A stretch of 24,477 bases of DNA from Rubrimonas sp036735545 (lineage in GTDB: Bacteria > Pseudomonadota > Alphaproteobacteria > Rhodobacterales > Rhodobacteraceae). The stretch lies in NCBI GenBank assembly GCA_036735545.1, contig DAINOD010000042.1:1-24477 (forward strand), written 5' to 3'. The translations under genes were made by a program, and so were the position numbers. This document shows positions 7,927 to 15,081 of the stretch, piece after piece; position 1 is the stretch's first letter; every line of letters starts with the position of its first letter. The notes beneath the pieces are model-generated. The model worked only from the letters and a program-made list of their open reading frames with translations. It made no database searches and was not told where the DNA came from.

Positions 7927-9516
7927 ATGAAACACTACACCCTCTCGGGGGTCGCGCTCGTCCTGGGCGCCGCCTTCGCAGCCCAGCCGGCAGCCGCCAA
8001 CGGCAAGGTGACGATCGGCGTCTCGGCGCTGGCGACCTCGATGGACCCCCATTTCCACAACCTCGGGCCCAACAACCAGATCGCCAAGCACGTCTTCGAC
8101 AACCTCATCAACCAGGACGAGAACCAGCGCCTCGTGCCCGGCCTCGCCGTCGAGTGGGGACCGGTGGACGACCTGACATGGGAGTTCAAGCTGCGCGAGG
8201 GCGTAACCTGGCACGACGGGACGCCCTTCACCGCCGACGACGTGATCTGCACCTTCGAGCGCGCGCCGAACGTGCCCAACAGCCCCTCGGGCTACGGCAC
8301 CTATCTGCGCGGCAAGACCGCGGAGAAGGTCGACGACATGACCGTGCGCGTCTCCACCGAGACGCCCTATCCGCTGATGGCCACGGACCTCTCCACCATC
8401 CCGATCATCTCGGCGCACGCCGGCTGCGCCGCGACGACGGACGACTTCAACGCAGGCCGCGCCGCCATCGGCACGGGGCCCTTCAAGTATGTCTCCTTCA
8501 CCCAGGGCGACCGGATCGTGCTGGAGGCCAATCCCGACTACTTCGACGGCGCGCCCGCTTTCGACACCGTCGAGTTCCGCGGCATCTCCGCCGCCCCCAG
8601 CCGGGTCGCCGCGCTGCTGGCCGGCGACGTCGACATGATCAACGACGTGCCGACCGCCGACATGGGCGTGCTGGAGCGCAACGCCAACGTCGCGCTGCAC
8701 ACCGGCGTGTCGAACCGCGTGATCTACATGCACATCGACCACTGGCGCGACAACTCGCCCTGGATCACCGCCAAGGATGGCTCCGCGATCCCCAACCCGC
8801 TGCGCGACTACCGCGTGCGGCTGGCGCTGTCGAAGGCCATCAACCGCGAGGCGATCCGCGACCGCGTGATGGAGGGCCAGTCGATCCCGGCCGGCCAGCT
8901 GCTGCCGGAGGGCTTCTTCGGCGTTTCGCCCAACCTCGTGGCCGAGCCCTACGACCCCGAAGGCGCGCGCGCCCTGCTCGCCGAGGCAGGCTTCCCGGAC
9001 GGCTTCCGCATGGTGCTGCACGGGCCGAACGACCGCTACACAAACGACGCCCAGATCCTGGAGGCCACCGCGCAGATGTTCACCCGCATCGGCGTGGAGT
9101 CCTCGATCGACACCATGACCAACTCGGTTTTCTTCTCCCGCGCCTCCACCGGGGCGGAGGGCGAGCCCGAATTCTCCTTCATCCTCGTGGGCTGGGGCGC
9201 GGGCTCGGGCGAGAGCTCCTCGCCGCTGCGCTCGCTGCTGGCGACCTTTGACCGCGACAAGGGCATGGGCGCCTCGAACCGCGGCCGCTACTCCAACCCG
9301 GAGATGGACGCGAAGCTGGAGGAGGCGCTGCGGACCGTCGACGACGCGAGGCGCGACCAGCTGCTGGCCGAGGCGACGGAACTGGGGATCGGCGATCTCG
9401 GCATCATCCCGATCCACTATCAGGTGAACACCTGGGCCACCCGCACCGGCCTGTCCTACGTGCCGCGCACGGACGAGCAGACGGTCGCGACCGGCGTCTC
9501 CGTGGTCACCAACTGA
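7927..9516 (+). CDS. Peptide/oligopeptide ABC transporter substrate-binding protein (SBP family 5)
   Basis: A 529-residue protein. The start ATG 7927 has AGGGAG 6 nt upstream and opens a clear Sec signal peptide: MKHYTLSG, a hydrophobic core, then cleavage near AAA-N/G at about residue 26. The in-frame ATG at 7825 would bury the signal behind an Arg-rich leader. The mature protein has SBP_bac_5 features: SALATSMDPH at its N-terminus, LREGVTWHDGTPFTADDV, GTGPFKYVSF, and LALSKAINREAIRD. It should capture di- or oligopeptides, or related solutes such as opines, glutathione or nickel complexes, in the periplasm and deliver them to the permeases downstream. It lacks a lipobox Cys, so it is a soluble periplasmic protein. 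It is first gene of a dppABCDF-like operon. Confidence 0.92.
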   Translation: MKHYTLSGVALVLGAAFAAQPAAANGKVTIGVSALATSMDPHFHNLGPNNQIAKHVFDNLINQDENQRLVPGLAVEWGPVDDLTWEFKLREGVTWHDGTPFTADDVICTFERAPNVPNSPSGYGTYLRGKTAEKVDDMTVRVSTETPYPLMATDLSTIPIISAHAGCAATTDDFNAGRAAIGTGPFKYVSFTQGDRIVLEANPDYFDGAPAFDTVEFRGISAAPSRVAALLAGDVDMINDVPTADMGVLERNANVALHTGVSNRVIYMHIDHWRDNSPWITAKDGSAIPNPLRDYRVRLALSKAINREAIRDRVMEGQSIPAGQLLPEGFFGVSPNLVAEPYDPEGARALLAEAGFPDGFRMVLHGPNDRYTNDAQILEATAQMFTRIGVESSIDTMTNSVFFSRASTGAEGEPEFSFILVGWGAGSGESSSPLRSLLATFDRDKGMGASNRGRYSNPEMDAKLEEALRTVDDARRDQLLAEATELGIGDLGIIPIHYQVNTWATRTGLSYVPRTDEQTVATGVSVVTN

Positions 9517-9522
9517 AGGCGC

Positions 9523-9544
9523 GCGGGGGCCGGTCGGCCCCCGC
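9523..9544 (+). promoter_or_regulatory. GC-rich hairpin between binding-protein and permease genes
   Basis: A perfect 9-bp stem, GCGGGGGCC and GGCCCCCGC, encloses the 4-nt loop GGTC just after the binding-protein stop. No U-tract follows, so it is not a classical terminator. Such hairpins commonly protect the upstream message or attenuate read-through, giving more binding protein than permease; that role is inferred. Confidence 0.65.
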
Positions 9545-9563
9545 CGCTCCGGTGGAGTAGCCC

Positions 9564-10538
9564 ATGGGTGTGTTCATCCTCCGCCGACTGATGCAGGCGG
9601 TCGTGGTCGTGCTTGCGATGGCGACGCTGGTGTTCTTCGGCGTCTTCCTCGTGGGCGACCCGGTCTACATGTTCATCTCGCCCGAGATGAACCAGGCCGA
9701 CATCGCCGAGGTCAGCCGCTCGCTCGGCCTCGACCGCCCCGTCTGGGAGCAGTACCTCCGCTTCCTCGGCTCGGCGGTCTCCGGCGATCTCGGCCGCTCC
9801 TTCGTGTTCGGCCAGCCGGCCCTCGGCCTGATCCTCGACCGCGCGCCCGCGACGCTGGAGCTTGCGCTCACGGCCGTCCTCATGGCCATCGTTCTCGGCG
9901 TGCCGCTCGGCCTCTACGCGGGGCTGAAGCCGGCGAGCCCGGTCTCGAAGTCGATCATGGCCGGCTCCATCGTCGGCTTCTCGCTACCCAACTTCTGGGT
10001 CGGCATCATGCTGATCATGGTGTTCGCGGTGATGCTGGGCTGGCTGCCCTCCACCGGGCGCGGCGACACCGCGACCTTCCTCGGCATCCGCTCCAGCGCC
10101 TTCACCTGGAACGGGCTGACGCACATGGCGCTGCCCGCCTTCAACCTCGCGCTCACCAAGATCTCGCTCGTGATCCGTCTGACCCGCGCCGGCGTGATGG
10201 AGGCCGCCCATCAGGACTACATCAAGTTCGCGCGCGCCAAGGGCCTGTCGCGCTCGCGCATCGTCAGCGTGCATCTGCTGAAGAACATCATGATCCCCGT
10301 CGTCACCGTGATCGGGCTGGAGTTCGGCACGCTGGTGGCCTTCGCCGTCGTCACCGAGACGGTCTTCGCGTGGCCCGGCATGGGCAAGCTGCTGATCGAG
10401 TCGATCCAGCGCCTCGACCGACCGGTGATCGTGGCCTACCTGATGGTCATCGTCATGCTGTTCGTCATCATCAACCTGCTGGTCGACATCGCCTATTCGG
10501 CGCTCGACCCGCGCGTGCGGCTGGGGGACCGGACATGA
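9564..10538 (+). CDS. dppB: Peptide ABC transporter permease, DppB/OppB type
   Basis: A 324-residue inner-membrane permease of BPD_transp_1 type. ATG 9564 has GGAG 6 nt upstream. The N-terminus carries the DppB signature: ILRRLMQAVVVVLAMATLVFF as first membrane segment, then a periplasmic loop with LGLDRPVWEQYLRFLG and GDLGRSFVFGQP. The cytoplasmic EAA loop is in the FARAKGLSRSRIVSVHLLKN stretch, which docks on the ATPases. It ends with the typical DPRVRL. It overlaps the next gene by 4 bp (ATGA), so the two permease subunits are translationally coupled and probably form a heterodimer. Confidence 0.93.
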   Translation: MGVFILRRLMQAVVVVLAMATLVFFGVFLVGDPVYMFISPEMNQADIAEVSRSLGLDRPVWEQYLRFLGSAVSGDLGRSFVFGQPALGLILDRAPATLELALTAVLMAIVLGVPLGLYAGLKPASPVSKSIMAGSIVGFSLPNFWVGIMLIMVFAVMLGWLPSTGRGDTATFLGIRSSAFTWNGLTHMALPAFNLALTKISLVIRLTRAGVMEAAHQDYIKFARAKGLSRSRIVSVHLLKNIMIPVVTVIGLEFGTLVAFAVVTETVFAWPGMGKLLIESIQRLDRPVIVAYLMVIVMLFVIINLLVDIAYSALDPRVRLGDRT

Positions 10539-11446
10539 CCGATCTCGTCGCCACGGCGATCCCGGCGCCGCCGCCCGAGCGCCCGCTGCGCCGTTTCCTC
10601 ACCGAATACGCAGAGAGCCCGGTCGCCGTGGCGGCGGCGGCGCTGCTGCTGGTCATCGTCGCGGCGGCGCTGTTCGCGCCGTGGATCGCCCCGCAGAACC
10701 CCTACGACCTCGCGCAGGTCTCGGTGCTCGACTCGCGTCTGCCGCCGGGCACGGAATCGATGGACGGCTACACCTTCCTGCTGGGCACCGACGGCGCGGG
10801 GCGCGACCTGTTCTCCGCGATCCTCTACGGCCTGCGCATCTCGCTGACCGTCGGCGTGCTGTCGGGCATGGCGGCGCTGCTGATCGGCATGGCGGCGGGA
10901 CTGATCGCGGCCTACGCCGGCGGCCGGGTCGAGACGCTGATCATGCGCATCGTGGACCTGCAGCTGTCGCTGCCCGCCGTGCTGATCGCGCTCATGCTGC
11001 TGGCGATCCTCGGCCGCGGCCTCGAGAACATCGTGCTGGCCCTGATCGTGGCGCAATGGGCCTATTACGCGCGCACCGTGCGCTCCTCCGCGCTGGTCGA
11101 GCGCAGTAAGGAATATGTCGAGGCCGCCGCCTGCCTCGGGCTTTCCCATGGACGCATCGTGTTCGGCCATATCCTGCCCAACTGCCTCGCGCCGCTTATC
11201 GTGGTCGGCACGGTGCAGGTGGCCTCGGCCATCGGGCTGGAGGCGACGCTGAGCTTTCTCGGCGTCGGCCTGCCGCCGACCGAACCGTCGCTGGGGCTGC
11301 TGATCTCCAACGGGTTCAACTACATGATGTCGGGGCGCTACTGGATCGCGTTCTTCCCCGGGCTGGCGCTTCTGTTCACGATCGTCGTCATCAACCTCGT
11401 CGGCGACCGCCTGCGCGACGTCCTGAACCCGCGGCTGTCCCGTTGA
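10535..11446 (+). CDS. dppC: Peptide ABC transporter permease, DppC/OppC type
   Basis: A 303-residue partner permease. ATG 10535 overlaps the dppB stop. The short cytoplasmic N-terminus is followed by a membrane helix (AVAAAALLLVIVAAALFAPW) and the DppC marker segment with LGTDGAGRDLFSAILYGLRISL. The core carries further membrane helices and an EAA loop, AAACLGLSHGRIVFGHILPN. It ends with GDRLRDVLNPRLSR, typical for this subfamily. Together with DppB it forms the translocation channel for the substrate delivered by the SBP at 7927. The stop overlaps a TTG start of the next gene. Confidence 0.93.
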   Translation: MTDLVATAIPAPPPERPLRRFLTEYAESPVAVAAAALLLVIVAAALFAPWIAPQNPYDLAQVSVLDSRLPPGTESMDGYTFLLGTDGAGRDLFSAILYGLRISLTVGVLSGMAALLIGMAAGLIAAYAGGRVETLIMRIVDLQLSLPAVLIALMLLAILGRGLENIVLALIVAQWAYYARTVRSSALVERSKEYVEAAACLGLSHGRIVFGHILPNCLAPLIVVGTVQVASAIGLEATLSFLGVGLPPTEPSLGLLISNGFNYMMSGRYWIAFFPGLALLFTIVVINLVGDRLRDVLNPRLSR

Positions 11447-12411
11447 CCCTGCTTCAGGTCCGCGATCTGCAGACGCACTTCTTCACCCGCGCGGGCGTGC
11501 TGAAGGCGGTGGAGGGCGTCTCGTTCGACATCGCCCGCGGCGAGGTGCTGGGGCTCGTGGGCGAGTCGGGTTCGGGCAAGTCGGTGACCGGCTTCTCGCT
11601 CATGGGGCTGGTCGATCCGCCGGGCCGCATCGTCGGCGGCTCGATCCGGCTGGACGGGCAGGAACTGGTGGGCATGCCCGACGAGCGGATGCGCAAGCTG
11701 CGCGGCTCGAAGATCGCCATGATCTTCCAGGATCCGATGATGACGCTGAACCCGGTCCTGCGCATCGACACCCAGATGATGGAGGCGATCACCGCCCATG
11801 CGAGCGTCCCCGCCGCCGAGGCGCGCGCGCGCGCGCGCGACGCGCTTGGCATGGTCGGCATCCCGAGCCCCGAGGAGCGGCTGGTCTGCTATCCGCACCA
11901 GTTCTCCGGGGGAATGCGCCAGCGCGTGGCCATCGCCATCGCGCTGCTGAACCGCCCCGCGGTCATCATCGCCGACGAGCCGACCACGGCGCTGGACGTC
12001 ACCATCCAGGCGCAGATCCTGGCCGAGGTGCAGCGGCTGACCGCCGAACTGGGCGTCGCGCTGCTGTGGATCACCCACGACCTCGCCGTCGTCTCCGGCC
12101 TCGCCGACCGTCTGGCGGTGATGTATGCGGGCCGGATCGTGGAGACCGGGCCGATCGAGGCGGTGCTGACCGCCCCCGCCCATCCCTACACCCACGGCCT
12201 GCTCGGCTCGCTGCCGAGCGAGAACCGCCGCGGGTCTCCCCTGCGCCAGATACCGGGCATGACGCCCTCGCTGGTCACGCTGGGGCCGGGCTGCGCCTTC
12301 GCCGCCCGTTGTCCCCGCGCCGCGGCGGAATGCGCCCGGATGCCCGACCTCATGGGCGAGGACGGCCGCGCCGTGCGCTGCTGGCGCCCCCACGCCGCCG
12401 AGGCGGCATGA
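11443..12411 (+). CDS. dppD: Peptide ABC transporter ATP-binding protein, DppD/OppD type
   Basis: A 322-residue nucleotide-binding subunit. The likely start is TTG 11443 (TTGA overlap with the dppC stop); the protein aligns with family N-termini from its second residue. Walker A is GESGSGKS (40-47), the ABC signature FSGGMRQR lies at 154-161, and Walker B ends at D178-E179 in ADEPT. The C-terminal oligopeptide-transporter domain has the Cys-containing GCAFAARCPRAAAEC motif, which in relatives can hold an iron-sulfur cluster. It energises uptake as a heterodimer with the downstream ATPase. A (GC)8 run at 11821-11836 is an oddity. Confidence 0.94.
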   Translation: MTLLQVRDLQTHFFTRAGVLKAVEGVSFDIARGEVLGLVGESGSGKSVTGFSLMGLVDPPGRIVGGSIRLDGQELVGMPDERMRKLRGSKIAMIFQDPMMTLNPVLRIDTQMMEAITAHASVPAAEARARARDALGMVGIPSPEERLVCYPHQFSGGMRQRVAIAIALLNRPAVIIADEPTTALDVTIQAQILAEVQRLTAELGVALLWITHDLAVVSGLADRLAVMYAGRIVETGPIEAVLTAPAHPYTHGLLGSLPSENRRGSPLRQIPGMTPSLVTLGPGCAFAARCPRAAAECARMPDLMGEDGRAVRCWRPHAAEAA

Positions 12412-13397
12412 CGCCCTTGATGGAGCTGGAAGGCGTGTCGAAGCGCTTCGTGCGCAAGCTCGACTTCGCCGAGAAGATCGCCAACCTGTTCGGCGCCGGC
12501 CGGCGCGAGCAGGTGGTGCGCGCGGTGGACGGCGTCGACATGGCGATCGCGCAGGGCGAGGTGCTGGGTCTCGTCGGCGAGTCCGGTTGCGGCAAGTCGA
12601 CCCTCGGGCGCGTCGTCGCCGGCGTCCATGCCGCCACCGAGGGCGAGATGCGCTGGCGCGGCAAGGCGCTGGCGCAGATGAGCGCGGCGGAGCGGCGCGA
12701 CGCCAAACTGCGCGTGCAGATGATCTTCCAGGACCCGATGTCCTCGCTGAACCCGCGCAAGCGCGTCGCCGACATCGTGGGCGAGGCGCCGCGCGTCCAC
12801 GGCGTCGTGCCGGCGCGCGACCTCGACGACTATGTGGGCGCGACGCTCACGCGCGTCGGGCTCGACCCGTCCTACGCCAGCCGCTTTCCGCACCAGTTCT
12901 CCGGCGGCCAGCGCCAGCGCATCGGCATCGCCCGGGCGCTCGCGGTGAAGCCGGAGTTTCTGGTCTGCGACGAGTCGGTCGCGGCGCTGGACGTCTCGAT
13001 CCAGGCGCAGGTGCTGAACCTGTTCATGGACCTGCGGCGCGACCTCGGCCTGACCTACCTGTTCATCTCCCACGACCTCGGCGTGGTCGAGCACATATCG
13101 GACCGCGTGATGGTGATGTATCTCGGCCGGATCGTGGAGGCGGCGGAGACGCCGGCGCTGTTCGCCGGTCCCCTGCACCCTTACGCCGAGGCGCTGCTGG
13201 CCGAGGCGCCGCGCATCCGCACCGGCAAGCGCGCCTTTCATGCGATCAAGGGCGAAATCCCCTCGCCGCTGGCGCCGCCGCCGGGCTGCCACTTCCACCC
13301 CCGCTGCCCGCGTGTCTTCGACCGCTGCCGGGTCGAGGCGCCAGCGCTGCGCACCGTCGCGCCGGGCCGCCATGTGGCGTGCCACCTCCATGACTGA
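12408..13397 (+). CDS. dppF: Peptide ABC transporter ATP-binding protein, DppF/OppF type
   Basis: A 329-residue second ATPase. ATG 12408 overlaps the dppD stop. Walker A GESGCGKST has its lysine at 63, the signature FSGGQRQR begins at 164, and the Walker B region reads CDESVAALD (D188, E189), with Ser replacing the usual Pro after the catalytic Glu. That substitution is seen in OppF-like proteins and leaves the catalytic residues intact. The C-terminal domain has the CHFHPRCPRVFDRC Cys motif. It pairs with DppD to power the DppBC channel. Its last 8 bp overlap the following amidohydrolase gene, so that gene is part of the same transcript. Confidence 0.94.
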   Translation: MTPLMELEGVSKRFVRKLDFAEKIANLFGAGRREQVVRAVDGVDMAIAQGEVLGLVGESGCGKSTLGRVVAGVHAATEGEMRWRGKALAQMSAAERRDAKLRVQMIFQDPMSSLNPRKRVADIVGEAPRVHGVVPARDLDDYVGATLTRVGLDPSYASRFPHQFSGGQRQRIGIARALAVKPEFLVCDESVAALDVSIQAQVLNLFMDLRRDLGLTYLFISHDLGVVEHISDRVMVMYLGRIVEAAETPALFAGPLHPYAEALLAEAPRIRTGKRAFHAIKGEIPSPLAPPPGCHFHPRCPRVFDRCRVEAPALRTVAPGRHVACHLHD

Positions 13398-14241
13398 GCT
13401 TCCCGCCCCCCTGCCAGGCGTCTTCGACGTCCGCCTCGACGGACCGCAGCGCGCGCCGCTGACGCTCGACAGCCCCCATTCCGGCGCAGCCTATCCCGAG
13501 GACTTCCGTCCCGCAGTCGGTCCCGAACGCTACCGCCGCGCCGAGGACATGGACGTGGACGCCCTGTTCGGCGCCGGTCCGGGCCTCGGCCTGCCGCTGC
13601 TCGCGGCCGAGTTTCCGCGCATCTGGCTCGACGTGAACCGCGCCTCCGACGACCTGTCGCCGCAGGACGTGCACGGGGCGATGCACCTGCGCCCCTCGGC
13701 AAAGGGGAAGCTGGGCAAGGGCGTGATCTGGACGGTCGCGCCGCCGGGGGGGGACCGGCTGCTGCACGGCCAGCTTCCGGCCGGCGAGGTGCACCGGCGC
13801 GTCGAGTGGTTCTGGCGGCCCTACCATGCCGCGCTGGACGCGCTTCAGACCGCCAGCCACGCGCGGTTCGGCCGCGCCTACCATCTGAACCTGCACTCCA
13901 TGCAGTCGGTCTCGACCGCCATGCACGAGGAGGGCGCCGGCAAGGCGCGGCCCGAGATCGTGCTTTCGGACCGCGACGGCGAGAGCTGCGAGCCCGCCTT
14001 CACCCGGGCGGCGGCGGAGATCCTGACCGACCTCGGTTTCGTCGTGGCGATCAACGACCCCTACAAGGGCGCCGAGATCGTGCGGCGCATGGGACGCCCC
14101 TCGGAGGGGCTGCACGCCCTGCAGATCGAAGTGAACCGCGCGCTCTACATGGACGAGGCGCGGCGCGAACGCATCCCGCGCTTCGCCGACACCGCGGCGC
14201 GGTTCGGGCTGTTCCTCGAGCGGCTGGCGGCGCGGCTCTGA
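13390..14241 (+). CDS. N-formylglutamate amidohydrolase-like protein
   Basis: A 283-residue protein of the N-formylglutamate deformylase family (PF05013), zinc-type hydrolases that release formate from N-formyl-L-glutamate in histidine breakdown. Visible landmarks are SPHSG (28-32), the acidic MDVD segment (54-57), LDVNRASDD (80-88), the later LHSMQ motif and the C-terminal HALQIEVNRALYMDE block. ATG 13390 lies inside dppF, an 8-bp overlap, so its translation is coupled to the peptide transporter. No hut genes are nearby, so classical histidine catabolism is unlikely. Action on an imported N-formyl or otherwise N-acylated amino acid or peptide is a reasonable inference. Only 1 bp separates its stop from the convergent GntR gene's stop. 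Confidence 0.88.
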   Translation: MTELPAPLPGVFDVRLDGPQRAPLTLDSPHSGAAYPEDFRPAVGPERYRRAEDMDVDALFGAGPGLGLPLLAAEFPRIWLDVNRASDDLSPQDVHGAMHLRPSAKGKLGKGVIWTVAPPGGDRLLHGQLPAGEVHRRVEWFWRPYHAALDALQTASHARFGRAYHLNLHSMQSVSTAMHEEGAGKARPEIVLSDRDGESCEPAFTRAAAEILTDLGFVVAINDPYKGAEIVRRMGRPSEGLHALQIEVNRALYMDEARRERIPRFADTAARFGLFLERLAARL

Positions 14242-14242
14242 G

Positions 14243-14920
14243 CTAGACCACCGCGCCGACCGCGAAGCGGATCAGCGACCGACAGTGCGCGGCCATGGCG
14301 CGCCGCGCGGCGCGGCCGTCGCCAGCGGTCAGCGCGTCGAGGATGGCTATGTGCTCGCGCGAGTCGGGTCCGAGCCGGTCGGCCAGTCGGTCGATCTCGA
14401 ACAGCCGGGTGGTGACGCGCAACTCCGACAGGATCCGCCCCATCACCGCGTTGCCGCAGTGCTCGATGACCAGTGCGTGGACCTGGTCGTCCGAGCGCCA
14501 GTGCGCCTGGGTGCTGTAGGGGCGCAGGGTCTCGAGGGCCAGCACGCCCGCCCGCGCCGCCGCCAGCGCGTCGGTCGGTGCGCGGCCGGCGGCGAGGGCG
14601 GCGGCCTCGGCCTCCAGCGTCTCGCGGGTCTTGAGGCTCTGCAGGTATTCCTGCAGCGCCACCTGCCGCACGACGAAGGAGCGGCGGCCGGTCTTCAGCA
14701 CCATCCCCTCCCCCTCCAGCCGCTGCAGCGCCTCGCGCAGCGGGGTGCGGGAGACGCCGAGTTCGGCCGCCAGCCGCTGCTCGACCACCACCTCCCCGCC
14801 CCGCAGGCGGCGGTCCATGATCATGCCCAGCACGGCCGCGTGCGCCTGCGCCGACAGCTTCGGGCCGGCGGGAGCGCGGCGGCGCGCGGGCGCGGCGGCG
14901 ATCGCACCCTGCGCGGTCAT
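14243..14920 (-). CDS. GntR-family transcriptional regulator, FCD (FadR) subfamily
   Basis: A 225-residue protein. A winged helix-turn-helix covers about residues 22-85 (LAAELGVSRTPLREALQRLEGEGMV is the recognition region) and a helical FCD effector domain follows. The FCD metal-binding pattern is visible: Asp and His in DDQVHALVIEHCGN, His in SREHIAIL, and His in MAAHCRSL. FCD regulators usually bind small carboxylates such as lactate, glycolate or hydroxyproline-derived acids. Divergence from the M20/transporter operon across a 161-bp AT-richer gap marks it as that operon's probable repressor. ATG 14920 is used; only a weak GAGCGGGG-like site precedes it. Confidence 0.9.
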   Translation of the reverse strand: MTAQGAIAAAPARRRAPAGPKLSAQAHAAVLGMIMDRRLRGGEVVVEQRLAAELGVSRTPLREALQRLEGEGMVLKTGRRSFVVRQVALQEYLQSLKTRETLEAEAAALAAGRAPTDALAAARAGVLALETLRPYSTQAHWRSDDQVHALVIEHCGNAVMGRILSELRVTTRLFEIDRLADRLGPDSREHIAILDALTAGDGRAARRAMAAHCRSLIRFAVGAVV

Positions 14921-15069
14921 CGCCGGCCCCGCTCACGGCCGGGAGGTCGCCCGAGCGCCGCGAAAACAGGCGCCGCGATGATGCCGGAATGAATCTGATG
15001 CAAGGCTCTTGCTTTCCGCTGCCGGTTCAAACTGTATGTGAATTATATGCAAAACGGATGCAGTTGCGC
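14921..15069. promoter_or_regulatory. AT-rich divergent promoter/operator region with repeated ATGCA
   Basis: The gap between the GntR gene and the M20 operon contains the most AT-rich stretch of the window (about 14988-15058). ATGCA occurs three times in direct orientation, at 14998-15002, 15047-15051 and 15058-15062. A possible operon promoter is TTGCTT (15009-15014) with a -10-like TGTATG (15033-15038) at 18-bp spacing, or the TTATAT at 15043-15048. TGTATG and the ATATGCA at 15045-15051 could be half-sites of a GntR operator. These are sequence observations; the binding role is inferred. Confidence 0.5.
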
Positions 15070-15076
15070 GAGAGGG
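15070..15076 (+). promoter_or_regulatory. Ribosome binding site deciding GTG start of M20-like gene
   Basis: GAGAGGG lies 5 nt before GTG 15082. The upstream in-frame ATGs at 14989 and 15058 lack such a site, and the first falls within the AT-rich promoter region. Confidence 0.55.
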
Positions 15077-15081
15077 TCCGT

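Noticed and set aside
12966..12992. DppF Walker B variant DES as an inactivating mutation
   Set aside because: The catalytic Asp and Glu are intact; Ser in place of Pro after the Glu is a tolerated variant in OppF/DppF-like ATPases.
14989..15081. Upstream ATG starts (14989, 15058) for the M20-like gene
   Set aside because: They lie in the AT-rich promoter/operator region without a ribosome binding site, whereas GTG 15082 has GAGAGGG 5 nt upstream.
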